Counted from the stretch's first letter, positions 52,997 to 63,314 are shown. The stretch is DNA of 64,000 nt from Bacillota bacterium (GCA_023398105.1 JAEWST010000027.1:1-64000), one strand, 5' to 3'. Notes: generated by a model not told the origin, from the sequence alone. Numbers and translations: made by a program.

Positions 52997-53785
52997 TTAT
53001 CTGTTGTTCATAACTAATTCGATTACCTTACTATAAGCCTTAGCTATTTCGAAAATCTCATCATCTATTAAAGTATTTTCTTCTATTAAAACACTACCAT
53101 CCTCATCATAAATGGTTTTTGTAACTGTTTTTCCATTTAAATACTCTTTATGTTTCATTTCCATCAAATCTGAAACGGCTTCGGAAGCGATTTCTTCTTC
53201 TGAAACCTTGTTATTTACTTGATTAGTATTATTTTCTAAATTTTTTTTTTCTGTATCCACTTGCTCTACTGAATTACTTATTTGTGCTGCACTATTTAAA
53301 AGAGTTGCCTCAACGTCATCTTTAACAACCACAAGATTTTTACCAAAGGTAACAATGCTATCACGTGGAATAATTCTCACATTCTTTTGTGTAATATCTG
53401 CAATAAATTCAAGTCCAATAATCGAGCAATTGTCGTCTTCATTTACATATATATCTCCAATTTCACCAATTAGACGACCTTTTTTGGTTAATACCTTTGT
53501 ACCCTTAACCTGAATATTCTTTTGAAGCAAGTCAATAGCAGCGGGTATTTTACTAATATCGTTTATAGCATCCTCATTTTCAATTGTTAACGCATACTCA
53601 CCTATGCCAAGAACATATTCTGTAGGAATGACTTTGGCACTAAGTATTTGAATACCACTATCAACCACTACATAATCTATTGCTCCTTTTTCAGCATTAA
53701 TAATTACAGTTTTTACTTTACCAACCTCAGTTCCATCTGATATGCTAATTATTGGTAAACCAATTATTTCTTTTGACTTTTTCAT
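52997..53785 (-). CDS. PRC-barrel domain protein
   Basis: 262 residues. One PRC-barrel at the N-terminus (EIIGLPIISISDGTEVGKVKTVII), a second at about residues 90-155 (VKGTKVLTKKGRLIGEIGDI). The C-terminal third is polar and Glu/Asn-rich with a coiled-coil tendency. The ATG is behind GGGGGT. Probably translated from one mRNA with the membrane TPR protein 45 bp upstream. Function unknown; PRC-barrels bind proteins or RNA. Confidence 0.85.
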   Translation of the reverse strand: MKKSKEIIGLPIISISDGTEVGKVKTVIINAEKGAIDYVVVDSGIQILSAKVIPTEYVLGIGEYALTIENEDAINDISKIPAAIDLLQKNIQVKGTKVLTKKGRLIGEIGDIYVNEDDNCSIIGLEFIADITQKNVRIIPRDSIVTFGKNLVVVKDDVEATLLNSAAQISNSVEQVDTEKKNLENNTNQVNNKVSEEEIASEAVSDLMEMKHKEYLNGKTVTKTIYDEDGSVLIEENTLIDDEIFEIAKAYSKVIELVMNNR

Positions 53786-53830
53786 TAAAAAAGTACCCCC
53801 TTCAAAATTCCAAGAAAATCGTATTCATAT

Positions 53831-54937
53831 TTATGTTAAGCAATTCATAATTTCCTTTTTTACTTCTGGCTTAATGGCATTTCCATATTGAGTAGCTAAA
53901 GTTTCTAAAATACTTTTAGCTAATTCGTTTAAGCCAAGTTGTTTATACAGAGCACAAACATCTAGTACAATCCAAAGTATCATTTCAACATCTGGTTTAT
54001 GCTGCAACGCCTTCATATAATACTCAATAGCCTCTTCTTTTTTATTGTTGCCTTTTTTTTGAAGAGCTATAAGAACTAAAGCTTTTGCATCATTCATATC
54101 CTCTGCTGAGAATTCATCAAGTTTTGCTTCTGGTGCTGGGATTTGCGTTTCGCTTTCTGAAATACTGATTTTTGGAATTTCTTCTTTTGGCACATCAGTT
54201 TCCACAGTATTGAGTTCTACTGTTTCAGACTGTAGTATTTCGGTCTCAGAAATTTGTTCTCCCATGTTTTTTTCATTTGAATAGTCTAAAATCTCTTTTT
54301 CTTCAGACATATCCCAATTTATTGTTTCTTCATTTTGTAATTGAACCATATTACAGTCATCCGTATATTCTAAAACTTGATCCTCAATATAGGATTCTTG
54401 AGAATAGTCTTGAACTGCATATGTTGCTTCTTTTATTGGTTCTTCACATACACATACGTCATCAAAAGCAACTCTGTGTAAATTATTGCCATTCATGACA
54501 TTTTCATTATTTTCTATTCCCATTGTATCAATTTTTTGTTCAGTGTCAACTAGTTTTTTAAAGATGTTTTCTGAATAGCCATACTTTATTTTAGTAATTG
54601 CATTATCAATAACAACGCAGCAATCTATAGACGCTAATTTATTAGGTATAGCTAATGAAACTATCAAACTAATTATTAATATAAAAATCAGAAAAATAAT
54701 CATTACTGCAAGTACAGATATTATAAAAGCGAAGCTTTTATTTATAAATATACTCTCTTTCAAAAATACAATAACTGTTTTAAAAACTGGCAAAAACGTA
54801 AATCCTAAAATAATAGAACCAAGTGAAATTGAAATCAATATTCCCAAATTTAATTCTTTTGCCCTGTACAGCAAATAGAAAGCGACTAGCGAGGTGACTA
54901 TGATAATCAAAGTCGTAATTTCAGTGTAATAATCCAT
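53831..54937 (-). CDS. Membrane protein with C-terminal TPR-like repeats
   Basis: 368 residues. Three or four membrane helices lie in the first 115 residues. A long acidic, probably disordered stretch (about 130-285, rich in Glu, Asp, Thr and Ser) follows, then TPR-like helices (AKALVLIALQKKGNNKKEEAIEYYMKALQHKPD) to the end. Start at the ATG five bases after GGAGG. No family is recognised for the whole protein. Co-located with the PRC-barrel gene, so perhaps an envelope scaffold, but this is a guess. Confidence 0.75.
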   Translation of the reverse strand: MDYYTEITTLIIIVTSLVAFYLLYRAKELNLGILISISLGSIILGFTFLPVFKTVIVFLKESIFINKSFAFIISVLAVMIIFLIFILIISLIVSLAIPNKLASIDCCVVIDNAITKIKYGYSENIFKKLVDTEQKIDTMGIENNENVMNGNNLHRVAFDDVCVCEEPIKEATYAVQDYSQESYIEDQVLEYTDDCNMVQLQNEETINWDMSEEKEILDYSNEKNMGEQISETEILQSETVELNTVETDVPKEEIPKISISESETQIPAPEAKLDEFSAEDMNDAKALVLIALQKKGNNKKEEAIEYYMKALQHKPDVEMILWIVLDVCALYKQLGLNELAKSILETLATQYGNAIKPEVKKEIMNCLT

Positions 54938-55676
54938 AAGCTCCTCCACATTAGTATATCTATATATCTTTTTTTGTAAAAACTATCTGACTAATTTAAG
55001 TATATTCGTGATACTGCAACAAAATTCCTGCTTATTTATTTGATTTTATCAAAAGGCAGTAGCTTTCGCTATATAATTTTATTTTATCACTTTATTTTAT
55101 TGTTTGCACCTTAAATGAAAACATTTTATTTGGTAAATTAGAGTAATTAATAATTTTTCACCATTTATTTACATTATTTAAATTTATTTACACTTAAACC
55201 TTCAAATGTTCTGTAATGTTAAAGTTAATTACTCAAACTTCGAAAATAGAAACTATTGGTGCGGTAGAATTATTAATGGCTTGTTGCACTACCACTCCTA
55301 CAATTTTCAACTGAGAAGTCAAACTAATAACCTAAAATGACAAAAAGCCTATTGGCTACACCTCAAAACACTTTAAATTTGGAGGGAATATTTGCAGACT
55401 TCACAGCCAAAAGCTTCTTATATTTTTAGGCTAATATAAAATGGTATAAATAACAAATTAAATAAGAGAGTTCTTAGAATAAATACTTATCGCTTCTTGG
55501 AACCCTCCATAAATATTCCATATATAGGAATCTATTTTTGTGGATTTTTTGGTATATACACTTAGAATATAAATGCTTTTGTAACACACATAAATATATA
55601 AATTCCTATATTTGAAATTAAAATACTAAAATTTAGTACACCCTATTACATTATACATTTAATATCAAAAACTATA
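54938..55676. other. Long intergenic region
   Basis: About 740 bases without a supported gene. It contains a palindrome-family copy (55226-55330), the short hairpin ATTCC-TATATA-GGAAT near 55517, and A/T-rich filler. A GGAGGG at 55381 is followed only by a 16-codon frame, which I do not call. Confidence 0.5.
55226..55330. repeat. Copy of the imperfect-palindrome repeat family (~105 bp)
   Basis: It starts ATTACTCAAACTTCGAAAA and ends TTCAACTGAGAAGTCAAA, the same terminal pattern as the longer copy at 62892-63057. The centre carries GGTGCGGTAG and GGCTTGTTGCACTACCAC. Confidence 0.5.
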
Positions 55677-56756
55677 TTACATATTGGCAGCTATTTCACC
55701 AAGTGCTTTTATAACAGCATCGCCAACTTCATTTGTCTTTGCTGTGCCACCCATGTCAGGCGTTAAGCATTTCTTCTCTACCATTACCTTTTCAATTGCA
55801 TCTAGTACTGCCTTTCCCCAATTTTCATATCCAAAGAAATCAAGCATTTGGCTTACAGACCAAATAGATGCCAAAGGATTTGCTTTTCCCTGTCCTGCTA
55901 TATCAGGAGCCGAACCATGTACAGGCTCAAACATTGACGGATAAGTACGTTCAGGATTTAAATTTGCTCCTGCAGCCAATCCAAGTCCACCCGCAATAGC
56001 CGCACCAAGATCTGTGATTATATCACCAAATAAATTTGAGGTTACTACTATCTGGAACCTTTCAGGCTGCTTAACAAAAAACATACATGCCGCATCAACA
56101 AGGTATGAGTATGTTTTAACATCTGGATATTCTTTACCAACTTCCTCGAAAACCTCATCCCAGAAAACCATAGAGTAGTTAAGAGCATTTGCCTTACTGA
56201 TACTTGTAAGTGTTTTTCCTTCTTTTCTTGCCAATTCATAAGCGTATCTAATTACACGTTCACAGCCTTTACGTGAGAATACACCTGTCTGAAGCACAAC
56301 CTCTTCAGGTTTTCCCTTAAACAGCCAGTCTCCTGCTCCAGCATACTCACCTTCACTGTTTTCACGCACAACAACCATATCAATCTGGCTACGATTAACA
56401 TCTTTTAAGGGGCACTCTGCACCATTAAGGAGCTTTACAGGACGAAGATTAATATATTGATCAAAGCCCTTTCTTATTTTCAGCAGTAATCCCCAAAGAG
56501 AAATGTGGTCAGGTACTCCTGGATATCCAACAGCTCCCAAATAAATTGCATCAAACTTCTTTAATGTTTCCATTCCATCATCTGCAATCATTTTACCTGT
56601 TTCTACATAATACTCACATCCCCAAGGAAAATCAGTAAATTCAAAATTTATTTCTGGATTCAATTTAGATACTGCCTTTAGTACCTTTACGCCCTCACCT
56701 ATTACCTCAGGTCCTATTCCATCACCTGCAATAACAGCTATCTTGTGTGATTTCAT
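55677..56756 (-). CDS. Isopropylmalate/isocitrate dehydrogenase-family enzyme, tartrate/D-malate type
   Basis: 359 residues, NAD-linked beta-decarboxylating dehydrogenase. GDGIGPEVIGEGVKVL opens the fold. DHISLWGLLLKIRKGFDQY with NLRPVKLL is the substrate helix characteristic of tartrate/D-malate dehydrogenases rather than LeuB. Catalytic Tyr/Lys are in GEYAGAG and TSISKANALNYS, and metal aspartates in VTSNLFGDIITDLGAA. HGSAPDIAGQGKANP binds the nucleotide. It may act on D-malate, tartrate or, in this gene context (citrate synthase 5 kb away), isocitrate; the sequence alone does not decide. It follows lon by 59 bp. Confidence 0.87.
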   Translation of the reverse strand: MKSHKIAVIAGDGIGPEVIGEGVKVLKAVSKLNPEINFEFTDFPWGCEYYVETGKMIADDGMETLKKFDAIYLGAVGYPGVPDHISLWGLLLKIRKGFDQYINLRPVKLLNGAECPLKDVNRSQIDMVVVRENSEGEYAGAGDWLFKGKPEEVVLQTGVFSRKGCERVIRYAYELARKEGKTLTSISKANALNYSMVFWDEVFEEVGKEYPDVKTYSYLVDAACMFFVKQPERFQIVVTSNLFGDIITDLGAAIAGGLGLAAGANLNPERTYPSMFEPVHGSAPDIAGQGKANPLASIWSVSQMLDFFGYENWGKAVLDAIEKVMVEKKCLTPDMGGTAKTNEVGDAVIKALGEIAANM

Positions 56757-56815
56757 TTATTTTACACCCCTAACAAATTTTATATATAATTTAAAAATAA
56801 TATTATTCTACATAT

Positions 56816-59125
56816 TTATTTTGTAGATAATGCATTTTTTAAAACTGTTCTCATATCTGAAGCACAAATGAACTTCAGAGACTTTCTAACATTTTCTGGT
56901 ATATCATCAATATCCTTCTTATTATCTATAGGAATAATTACTGTTTCTATACCAGCTCTGTGTGCAGCAAGCACCTTTTCCTTCAAGCCGCCTATTGGAA
57001 GAACTCTGCCTCTAAGTGTTATCTCCCCTGTCATGGCAACCTTACGATCTACAGGCACTCCTGATAATGCAGATACCATTGCTGTTGCAAGTGTAATTCC
57101 TGCTGAAGGTCCATCCTTTGGAGTAGCACCCTCTGGTACATGAATATGAATATCATTTTTTTCATAAAAGTCTTCAGAAATTTTGAGTTCTTTGCATACT
57201 GATCTGATAAAGCTTATTGCTGCTTTTGCAGACTCCTTCATAACATCTCCCAAATGACCTGTCAACTCTAGTTTCCCGTTACCAGGCATAATATTTACTT
57301 CTATAGATAAGGTTACTCCACCAACTGAAGTCCAAGCAAGTCCTGTGGCAATACCTATTTCATCATGCTCATTTGCATAATCAAATCTGAATTTCTTTAT
57401 ACCAAGATACTTATCCAAATTAGAACGAGAAATGGTTATAGTTCTTCTGTTTTCAGAAACAATAGCTTTAGCAACCTTCCTGCAAATAGCTCCAATCTCT
57501 CTCTCTAAATTTCTAACTCCTGCTTCTCTTGTATAAAAATTAATAACATCTCTTACAGTTTCTTCGTCAATCTTTATATTCCTTGATGTGAGACCATGAA
57601 GTTCAATCTGCTTTGGCAACAAATATTTCATTGCAATATTGGCTTTATCCTCCTCTGTGTAAGATGAAAGCTCAATAACTTCCATTCTGTCAAGCAAAGG
57701 TCTAGGAACAGTATCCAAGCTATTTGCAGTAGTTAAAAACAATACATTTGACAAGCTAAAAGGCAATTCCAAATAATGATCTCTAAAAGAAAAGTTTTGC
57801 TCAGAATCTAAAACCTCCAGCATGGCTGAAGCTGGATCTCCTCTAAAATCACTGCTCATTTTATCTATCTCATCTAGAAGAATCAACGGATTATTTGAAC
57901 CAGCTTGTTTTAATGCAGCAATAATTCTGCCCGGCATTGAGCCGACATAGGTTCTTCTATGTCCACGTATTTCTGATTCATCCTTAACTCCACCAAGAGA
58001 TATGCGGACATAGTTTCTATTTAGTGCCTTTGCAATTGATTTTGCAATTGAAGTTTTTCCAACACCAGGAGGTCCTACCAAGCACAAAATAGGTCCCTTA
58101 AGACTGTTTTTGAGCTTCTGCACAGCCAAATATTCAATTATACGTTCCTTAACTTTTGTAAGCCCATAGTGATCCTGATCTAGCACTTCCTCTGCATAGC
58201 TTAAATCAATAATTTCATCAGTTGTTTTGCTCCAAGGCAAATCAAATATCCAATCAATATAGGTTCTTATTACACTTCCTTCAGCCGAACCCTGAGGGGT
58301 TTTAAGCAATCTGTCAAGTTCCTTTAAGACTTTCTTTTCAACATCCTCTGGAAATCCTGCCGCTTCAATCCTTGATTTATATTCTTCAACCTCACCAGTA
58401 ACGCCTTCTTTGTCACCTAGTTCAGTCTGTATAGCTTTCATCTGCTCTCTAAGGTAATACTCCTTTTGCACTTTGTCTATTTGCTTTCTTACCTTAGCGT
58501 TTATATCCTTTTCTATTTCTAATATTTCTGTTTCCTGATATAAAATCTGTAAAAGCTTTTCTATCCTTCGTAACGGATGAAATTCTGATAGAATTTGCTG
58601 CTTTTGTTCCAATTTTAAAGGAATATTGTTTGCAATAATATCTGATATTTGGCTGATATTATCTATGTCGGATACTGTCAATGCCGCATCTGGGGAAACC
58701 TTACCGCTTAGCTTAACATAGCCTTCAAACATGGAAACTAATCTTCTTTTTAAGGCTTCTATCTCATTACTATCAAATTTCTCATCTATTTCAGGTTCTA
58801 AAACCTCAACAGAAAAGAAAGGTTCCTTCTGAACCACATTTTTTATTTCTGCTCTGCTTATTCCCTCAACTAACACCCTAATAGTGTCGCCTTGGAGTTT
58901 GAGAAGCTGTTTAACCTTTGATACAGTACCGATCGAATAAATATCATCCATATCAGGAGAATCTGAAGAAGCATCCTTTTGTGCAACCAAAAAAATCAAC
59001 TGATCATTAATCATTGCTTCTTCAAGAGCTTTAATTGATTTTTGCCTTCCAACATCAAAATATAATGTCATAAACGGAAATACTGTCAATCCGCGTAATG
59101 GTAACAATGGTAAAATTTTTGACAT
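56816..59125 (-). CDS. lon: ATP-dependent protease La
   Basis: 769 residues, LonA. The N-terminal substrate-binding LON domain (1-190) and coiled coil precede the AAA+ module with Walker A CLVGPPGVGKTSIAKS (about 350) and Walker B PLILLDEIDKM. The C-terminal serine protease has the Ser/Lys dyad S674 (PKDGPSAGIT) and K717 (GGLKEKVLAAHR). It degrades misfolded and regulatory proteins in the cytoplasm. The ATG follows AGAGGA. It lies between the pyruvate kinase and dehydrogenase genes. Confidence 0.97.
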   Translation of the reverse strand: MSKILPLLPLRGLTVFPFMTLYFDVGRQKSIKALEEAMINDQLIFLVAQKDASSDSPDMDDIYSIGTVSKVKQLLKLQGDTIRVLVEGISRAEIKNVVQKEPFFSVEVLEPEIDEKFDSNEIEALKRRLVSMFEGYVKLSGKVSPDAALTVSDIDNISQISDIIANNIPLKLEQKQQILSEFHPLRRIEKLLQILYQETEILEIEKDINAKVRKQIDKVQKEYYLREQMKAIQTELGDKEGVTGEVEEYKSRIEAAGFPEDVEKKVLKELDRLLKTPQGSAEGSVIRTYIDWIFDLPWSKTTDEIIDLSYAEEVLDQDHYGLTKVKERIIEYLAVQKLKNSLKGPILCLVGPPGVGKTSIAKSIAKALNRNYVRISLGGVKDESEIRGHRRTYVGSMPGRIIAALKQAGSNNPLILLDEIDKMSSDFRGDPASAMLEVLDSEQNFSFRDHYLELPFSLSNVLFLTTANSLDTVPRPLLDRMEVIELSSYTEEDKANIAMKYLLPKQIELHGLTSRNIKIDEETVRDVINFYTREAGVRNLEREIGAICRKVAKAIVSENRRTITISRSNLDKYLGIKKFRFDYANEHDEIGIATGLAWTSVGGVTLSIEVNIMPGNGKLELTGHLGDVMKESAKAAISFIRSVCKELKISEDFYEKNDIHIHVPEGATPKDGPSAGITLATAMVSALSGVPVDRKVAMTGEITLRGRVLPIGGLKEKVLAAHRAGIETVIIPIDNKKDIDDIPENVRKSLKFICASDMRTVLKNALSTK

Positions 59126-59270
59126 ATTTATCCTCTCTATTATATGAATTCTAATTGCTCAACCAAAATGCAAAAAACTATATTACATCTTACTAATCAT
59201 AATAACAATCGCATTAATCATTATACCCTTGTTGATGTTTGAGTTCAACAAAAATGGTACAAATCTCAAT

Positions 59271-61013
59271 TTAATTACTTCTAAGTACCAGTCCTCTTTC
59301 AGCATCTACTGTAACAACTGAGCCGCTCTTCAATATTTTAGTAGCATTCTCAGCTCCAACTATAACAGGGATGTCCAAAGCTAAGCCTACTGTGGCAGTA
59401 TGGCTTGCTTGCCCACCTTCCTCCACTACTATTGCTGCAGCTCTCTTAATAATCGGAAGCATACTGTTGTCTGTAAAAGGTACTACAAGTATATTGCCAT
59501 CACAGAAGTTTTCCAAAGCTTCTTTTGGTGTGTTTGCAACACATAACTCACCTGTTGCCGATGCTTGTCCCACTCCAGTACCCTGTACCAATACTTTACC
59601 CACAATATGCACTTTCAATGTATTTGTTGTTCCACTTATTCCTGTAGGCACACCTGCCGTTATAACCGCCAAATCGCCATTTTTAACCATACCAGATTCA
59701 AGTGCTTTTTCTATTCCCATATCAAATAGCTCATCTGTTGTAGTTGCCGTTTTAACTAAATAAGGACTTACACCCCATGACAAATTCAGCTGTCTCTGTA
59801 CCTTTGGATTGACAGTAGTTGCAATAATAGGACATGCAGGACGGAATCTAGCTACCATTCTAGCAGTATTACCTGACTGAGTTACGGTAATAATTGCAGA
59901 TGCCTTCAAATCAAGAGCAGTTGTACAGGTAGCATGACTGATAGCATTTGTTACACTTGTACTAATTTCAGTTATTTCAGTATCAAATCTCTTCCAATAA
60001 TTCACTGCACTTTCAGCCTTTTCAACAATTTTGCCCATAACCTCTAACGCCTCAATAGGATGTTTACCTGAAGCGGTTTCTCCTGAAAGCATAACACCAC
60101 TTGTACCATCAAATATGGCATTGGCGACATCACTTGCCTCTGCACGTGTTGGTCTCGGATTTCTAATCATTGAGTCTAACATTTGAGTTGCAGTAATAAC
60201 AGGTTTACCATTTTTAAAACACTTCTGTATAATATTTTTCTGAACAATAGGAACTTCCTCAACAGGAATTTCAACTCCCAAATCACCTCTGGCAACCATA
60301 ATTCCATCAGAAGCTTTAAGTATTTCATCAAAATTTGTAATTCCTTCTCTATTTTCAATTTTTGAAATAATTAAAATGTCACTGCCACCGTTCTTTTCTA
60401 GTATTTTTCTAATTTCTACAACATCGGCTGCTTTCCTTACAAAAGAAGCTCCAATTATATCAAAATCATTTTCAATTCCAAACTTGATATCCTCAATATC
60501 CTGATTGGTTAATGCAGGCAATTTTATTTTTGCACCTGGAATATTAATCCCTTTGTGGTTGCCAATAGTTCCACCATTTAGAACAACACAATATACGTCT
60601 TTATTTTTAACTTCTATGACCTCAAGCTCAACCAAACCATCATCAATTAAAACCTTACTACCTCTTGAAACATCCTTATACAGCTCTTTATAGGAAATAG
60701 TACATTGTGTTTCATCACCAATTGTATCTTTGTTAACCAGTACAAATTCTGCGTTCTCCTTTAAAGTAGCTTTTCCATCCTTAAAGCTACCCGTTCTTAC
60801 CTCAGGACCTTTAGTGTCTAGCAATAATGGAATTGGTAATTTGAGTTCGTCTCTAATACTTTTAAATAACTCTAATCTTTTTTTATGTTCTTCATGTGTG
60901 CCATGTGAAAAATTAATTCTTGCTACATTCATTCCACCTAGCATCATTTTTCTAAGTATAGCCTCATTATCTGAAGCAGGACCTAACGTACATATAATTT
61001 TAGTTTTTCTCAT
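59271..61013 (-). CDS. pyk: Pyruvate kinase, long form
   Basis: 580 residues. The TIM barrel has RKTKIICTLGPASDNE at the N-terminus, and the catalytic region IMVARGDLGVEIP and KPVITATQMLDSMI. The allosteric domain is followed by an extra C-terminal PEP-utiliser mobile domain (about 490-580), with the histidine region EEGGQASHTATVGLAL. This extra domain is typical of Firmicute pyruvate kinases. The ATG has GGAGG 4 nt before it. Confidence 0.97.
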   Translation of the reverse strand: MRKTKIICTLGPASDNEAILRKMMLGGMNVARINFSHGTHEEHKKRLELFKSIRDELKLPIPLLLDTKGPEVRTGSFKDGKATLKENAEFVLVNKDTIGDETQCTISYKELYKDVSRGSKVLIDDGLVELEVIEVKNKDVYCVVLNGGTIGNHKGINIPGAKIKLPALTNQDIEDIKFGIENDFDIIGASFVRKAADVVEIRKILEKNGGSDILIISKIENREGITNFDEILKASDGIMVARGDLGVEIPVEEVPIVQKNIIQKCFKNGKPVITATQMLDSMIRNPRPTRAEASDVANAIFDGTSGVMLSGETASGKHPIEALEVMGKIVEKAESAVNYWKRFDTEITEISTSVTNAISHATCTTALDLKASAIITVTQSGNTARMVARFRPACPIIATTVNPKVQRQLNLSWGVSPYLVKTATTTDELFDMGIEKALESGMVKNGDLAVITAGVPTGISGTTNTLKVHIVGKVLVQGTGVGQASATGELCVANTPKEALENFCDGNILVVPFTDNSMLPIIKRAAAIVVEEGGQASHTATVGLALDIPVIVGAENATKILKSGSVVTVDAERGLVLRSN

Positions 61014-61355
61014 ACAGCCTCCATAATAACTACAAATCTTTTATATATTTTTATCTATTTCTGCATTTTGTAAAGCTTCACGATTGTCAACTGCGAAAGC
61101 GAGCTATTACTTTGCCCATTAATACTAATTATTGAATATATAGCAAATTATCCATTTTCAAAAAATAATATATATTTATATACTAAATATTAACATTTTC
61201 AGCTTTATTATACCACTAACATTTTTTATATTTTATTTTTTGCTTTAATTATGAATATTATATACCACAAAAAAATTCGTTTCACGCAGATTCTTTAGCT
61301 TAAACCAAATTTTCTTTATTGGCTAGGTGTACCAAATATTTCTAATATCTTAAAA

Positions 61356-61401
61356 AACCCGAGACAATAAAAGTGATATTGACTTTTACCAGCCTCGGGT
61401 T
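61356..61401 (-). terminator. Terminator of the citrate synthase gene
   Basis: AACCCGAG and CTCGGGTT form the outer stem, with an inner AAAAGT/ACTTTT stem; on the minus strand TTTT and A/T-rich sequence follow. It ends 36 bases after the stop codon. The rest of the gap to pyk (61014-61355) shows one palindrome fragment (TGTCAACTGCGAAAGC near 61087) and nothing else. Confidence 0.85.
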
Positions 61402-61437
61402 GCATCAAATACTATAATATTGTTTTAGTGCTTTATA

Positions 61438-62802
61438 TTATCTCTCATCAATGGGAACATAATTTTTTGCCTTTGAAATACTCTTGTAGGCAGGTCTTAT
61501 AATCTTTTGGTTACATATAACCTCTTCTATTCTATGTGCACACCAGCCAACAATTCTAGCTACTGCAAACAACGGTGTAAATAGCTCTGCTGGAATCCCC
61601 AAAGCATCATATACAAAACCCGAATAAAAATCTACATTAGCACAAATATTCTTTGATGTACCTTTTTTCTCACTGAATACATCAGGTCCTATTTTTTCAA
61701 CAGTTTCATAGAATAAGAATTCTTTTTCTCTGCCTTTTTCAATAGCGAGCTGATGTGCTTTTTCCTTCAATAATGTTGCTCTAGGATCTGATAAAGTATA
61801 TACCGCATGACCTAATCCATAGATAAGTCCTGCATTATCAAAGGCTTGCTTGTCCATGATTTTGGTCAAATATTTTCTGATTTCTTCTTCGTCATCCCAA
61901 TTAGATACATTCTCTTTTATATTTTCCAACATATTCATAGCCTTAATATTAGCTCCGCCATGCTTTGGTCCCTTAAGAGAACCAACAGCTGCTGCAATGG
62001 CCGAATAAGTGTCTGTTTCAGTAGAAGATACTACTCTAGCAGCAAATGTTGAGTTATTTCCTCCTCCATGTTCTGCATGAAGCACTAATACCAAATCAAG
62101 AACTTCAGCCTCGGTTTTTGTATATTTATTGTCAGGTCTTATTAAATGCAAAATATTCTCTGCTGTTGATAAGTTTGGTCTTGGGTTATGAATATAGAGA
62201 CTCTTTCCGCCATAATAGTGAGATTTTGCTTGATATCCATAAGCAACCATTGTTGGAAACTTAGCTATTAGCTCAATACTCTGTCTTAATAAGTTTTTAG
62301 CATCTACACTATCTGGATTTTCATCATAAGAATATGAAACCAACACGCTTCTTGCAAGCTTGTTCATTATATCTGAACTTGGTGCCTTAAGAATCATATC
62401 TTCAGTAAATCCTTCTGGCAAATTTCTTAATTCACCTAATAATTCAACAAACTCATCTAGCTGAGCCTTATTAGGCAACACACCAAAAAGCAGTAAGTAG
62501 CATACTTCTTCAAATCCAAATCTATTCTCCTGTTGAAAGCCTCTTACCAAATCAACAACATCTATGCCTCTATAAACTAGACGTCCCTCGTCCTCTTTTC
62601 TTTCTCCTTCATAAAGTACATATCCGTGAACCTCTCCAATTTCAGTAAGTCCCACTAATACTCCTGAACCATCACTATTTCTCAATCCTTTTTTTACATT
62701 GTATTTGTTAAAATTTTCAGGCTCAATATAGTTAACCTTCTCAATAACATCTATCATCTTGTCAACGTAATTATTAATTTTTTTATCCATAAGCATACCC
62801 AT
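61438..62802 (-). CDS. Citrate synthase
   Basis: 454 residues, somewhat longer than most bacterial type I/II forms because of a ~45-residue N-terminal extension. Catalytic histidines are in LHAEHGGGNNST and GLGHAVYTLSDPR, and the aspartate in NVDFYSGFVY; GSLKGPKHGGANIKAM binds acetyl-CoA. It starts the oxidative arm to 2-oxoglutarate and glutamate, usual in anaerobes. The start is one of three ATGs close together; the first is used because GTGAT stands just before it. A strong AGGAGGTG 40 bases further upstream has no matching start. Confidence 0.94.
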   Translation of the reverse strand: MGMLMDKKINNYVDKMIDVIEKVNYIEPENFNKYNVKKGLRNSDGSGVLVGLTEIGEVHGYVLYEGERKEDEGRLVYRGIDVVDLVRGFQQENRFGFEEVCYLLLFGVLPNKAQLDEFVELLGELRNLPEGFTEDMILKAPSSDIMNKLARSVLVSYSYDENPDSVDAKNLLRQSIELIAKFPTMVAYGYQAKSHYYGGKSLYIHNPRPNLSTAENILHLIRPDNKYTKTEAEVLDLVLVLHAEHGGGNNSTFAARVVSSTETDTYSAIAAAVGSLKGPKHGGANIKAMNMLENIKENVSNWDDEEEIRKYLTKIMDKQAFDNAGLIYGLGHAVYTLSDPRATLLKEKAHQLAIEKGREKEFLFYETVEKIGPDVFSEKKGTSKNICANVDFYSGFVYDALGIPAELFTPLFAVARIVGWCAHRIEEVICNQKIIRPAYKSISKAKNYVPIDER

Positions 62803-62891
62803 ATCATCACTTTACATCAAACAATATGACATAAATGATATGGACTGACACCTCCTAAGTAAATATTTTTCTTTTAAGCAAATAAATATTG

Positions 62892-63057
62892 TTAACTCAA
62901 ACTTCGCACATAAAACATTATCAATAGGTTTGTTGCTAAAATAATTGCTAGAATATGAAATGATTCATGCAATTATTTCTAACCCATTGATAATGCTACC
63001 GCACTTGGTATTACTACGCTTCAAGTAGTGTATTCAACTGCGAAGATTGAGTTATTA
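62892..63057. repeat. Long palindromic element, ~166 bp
   Basis: It begins TTAACTCAAACTTCGCA and ends TGCGAAGATTGAGTTATTAA (inverted). Inside, ATTATCAATAGGTTTGTTGC is mirrored imperfectly by TCTAACCCATTGATAATGC. The whole can fold into one long hairpin. It is the largest member of the palindrome family in the window. The rest of the ~850-bp gap to the next gene includes a partial copy at 63315-63365 and a terminator. Confidence 0.7.
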
Positions 63058-63314
63058 AGACATTCTATATGCTGTAAGCAATACAAACACAACATATAAC
63101 ATATATTTTTTAGCATGAAAAGCTATTTAAATATATACATCTAGTTTATAAAATCACTTCATTATGTGAAATATTAGAAGCAGATAAATTCAAATTGCAT
63201 TCTAGAAACATTTCAATTGTATATTATCCGAAGCAATATTGCAAGTTTAATTATAATAAATTTCAAAAAACTTATAAAAGTATATATGTTCAAGCAATTA
63301 CTAATTTCTTGCAA

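Noticed and set aside
59371..59763. 130-codon plus-strand frame opposite pyk
   Set aside because: Shadow of the pyruvate kinase C-terminal domains; no ribosome binding site.
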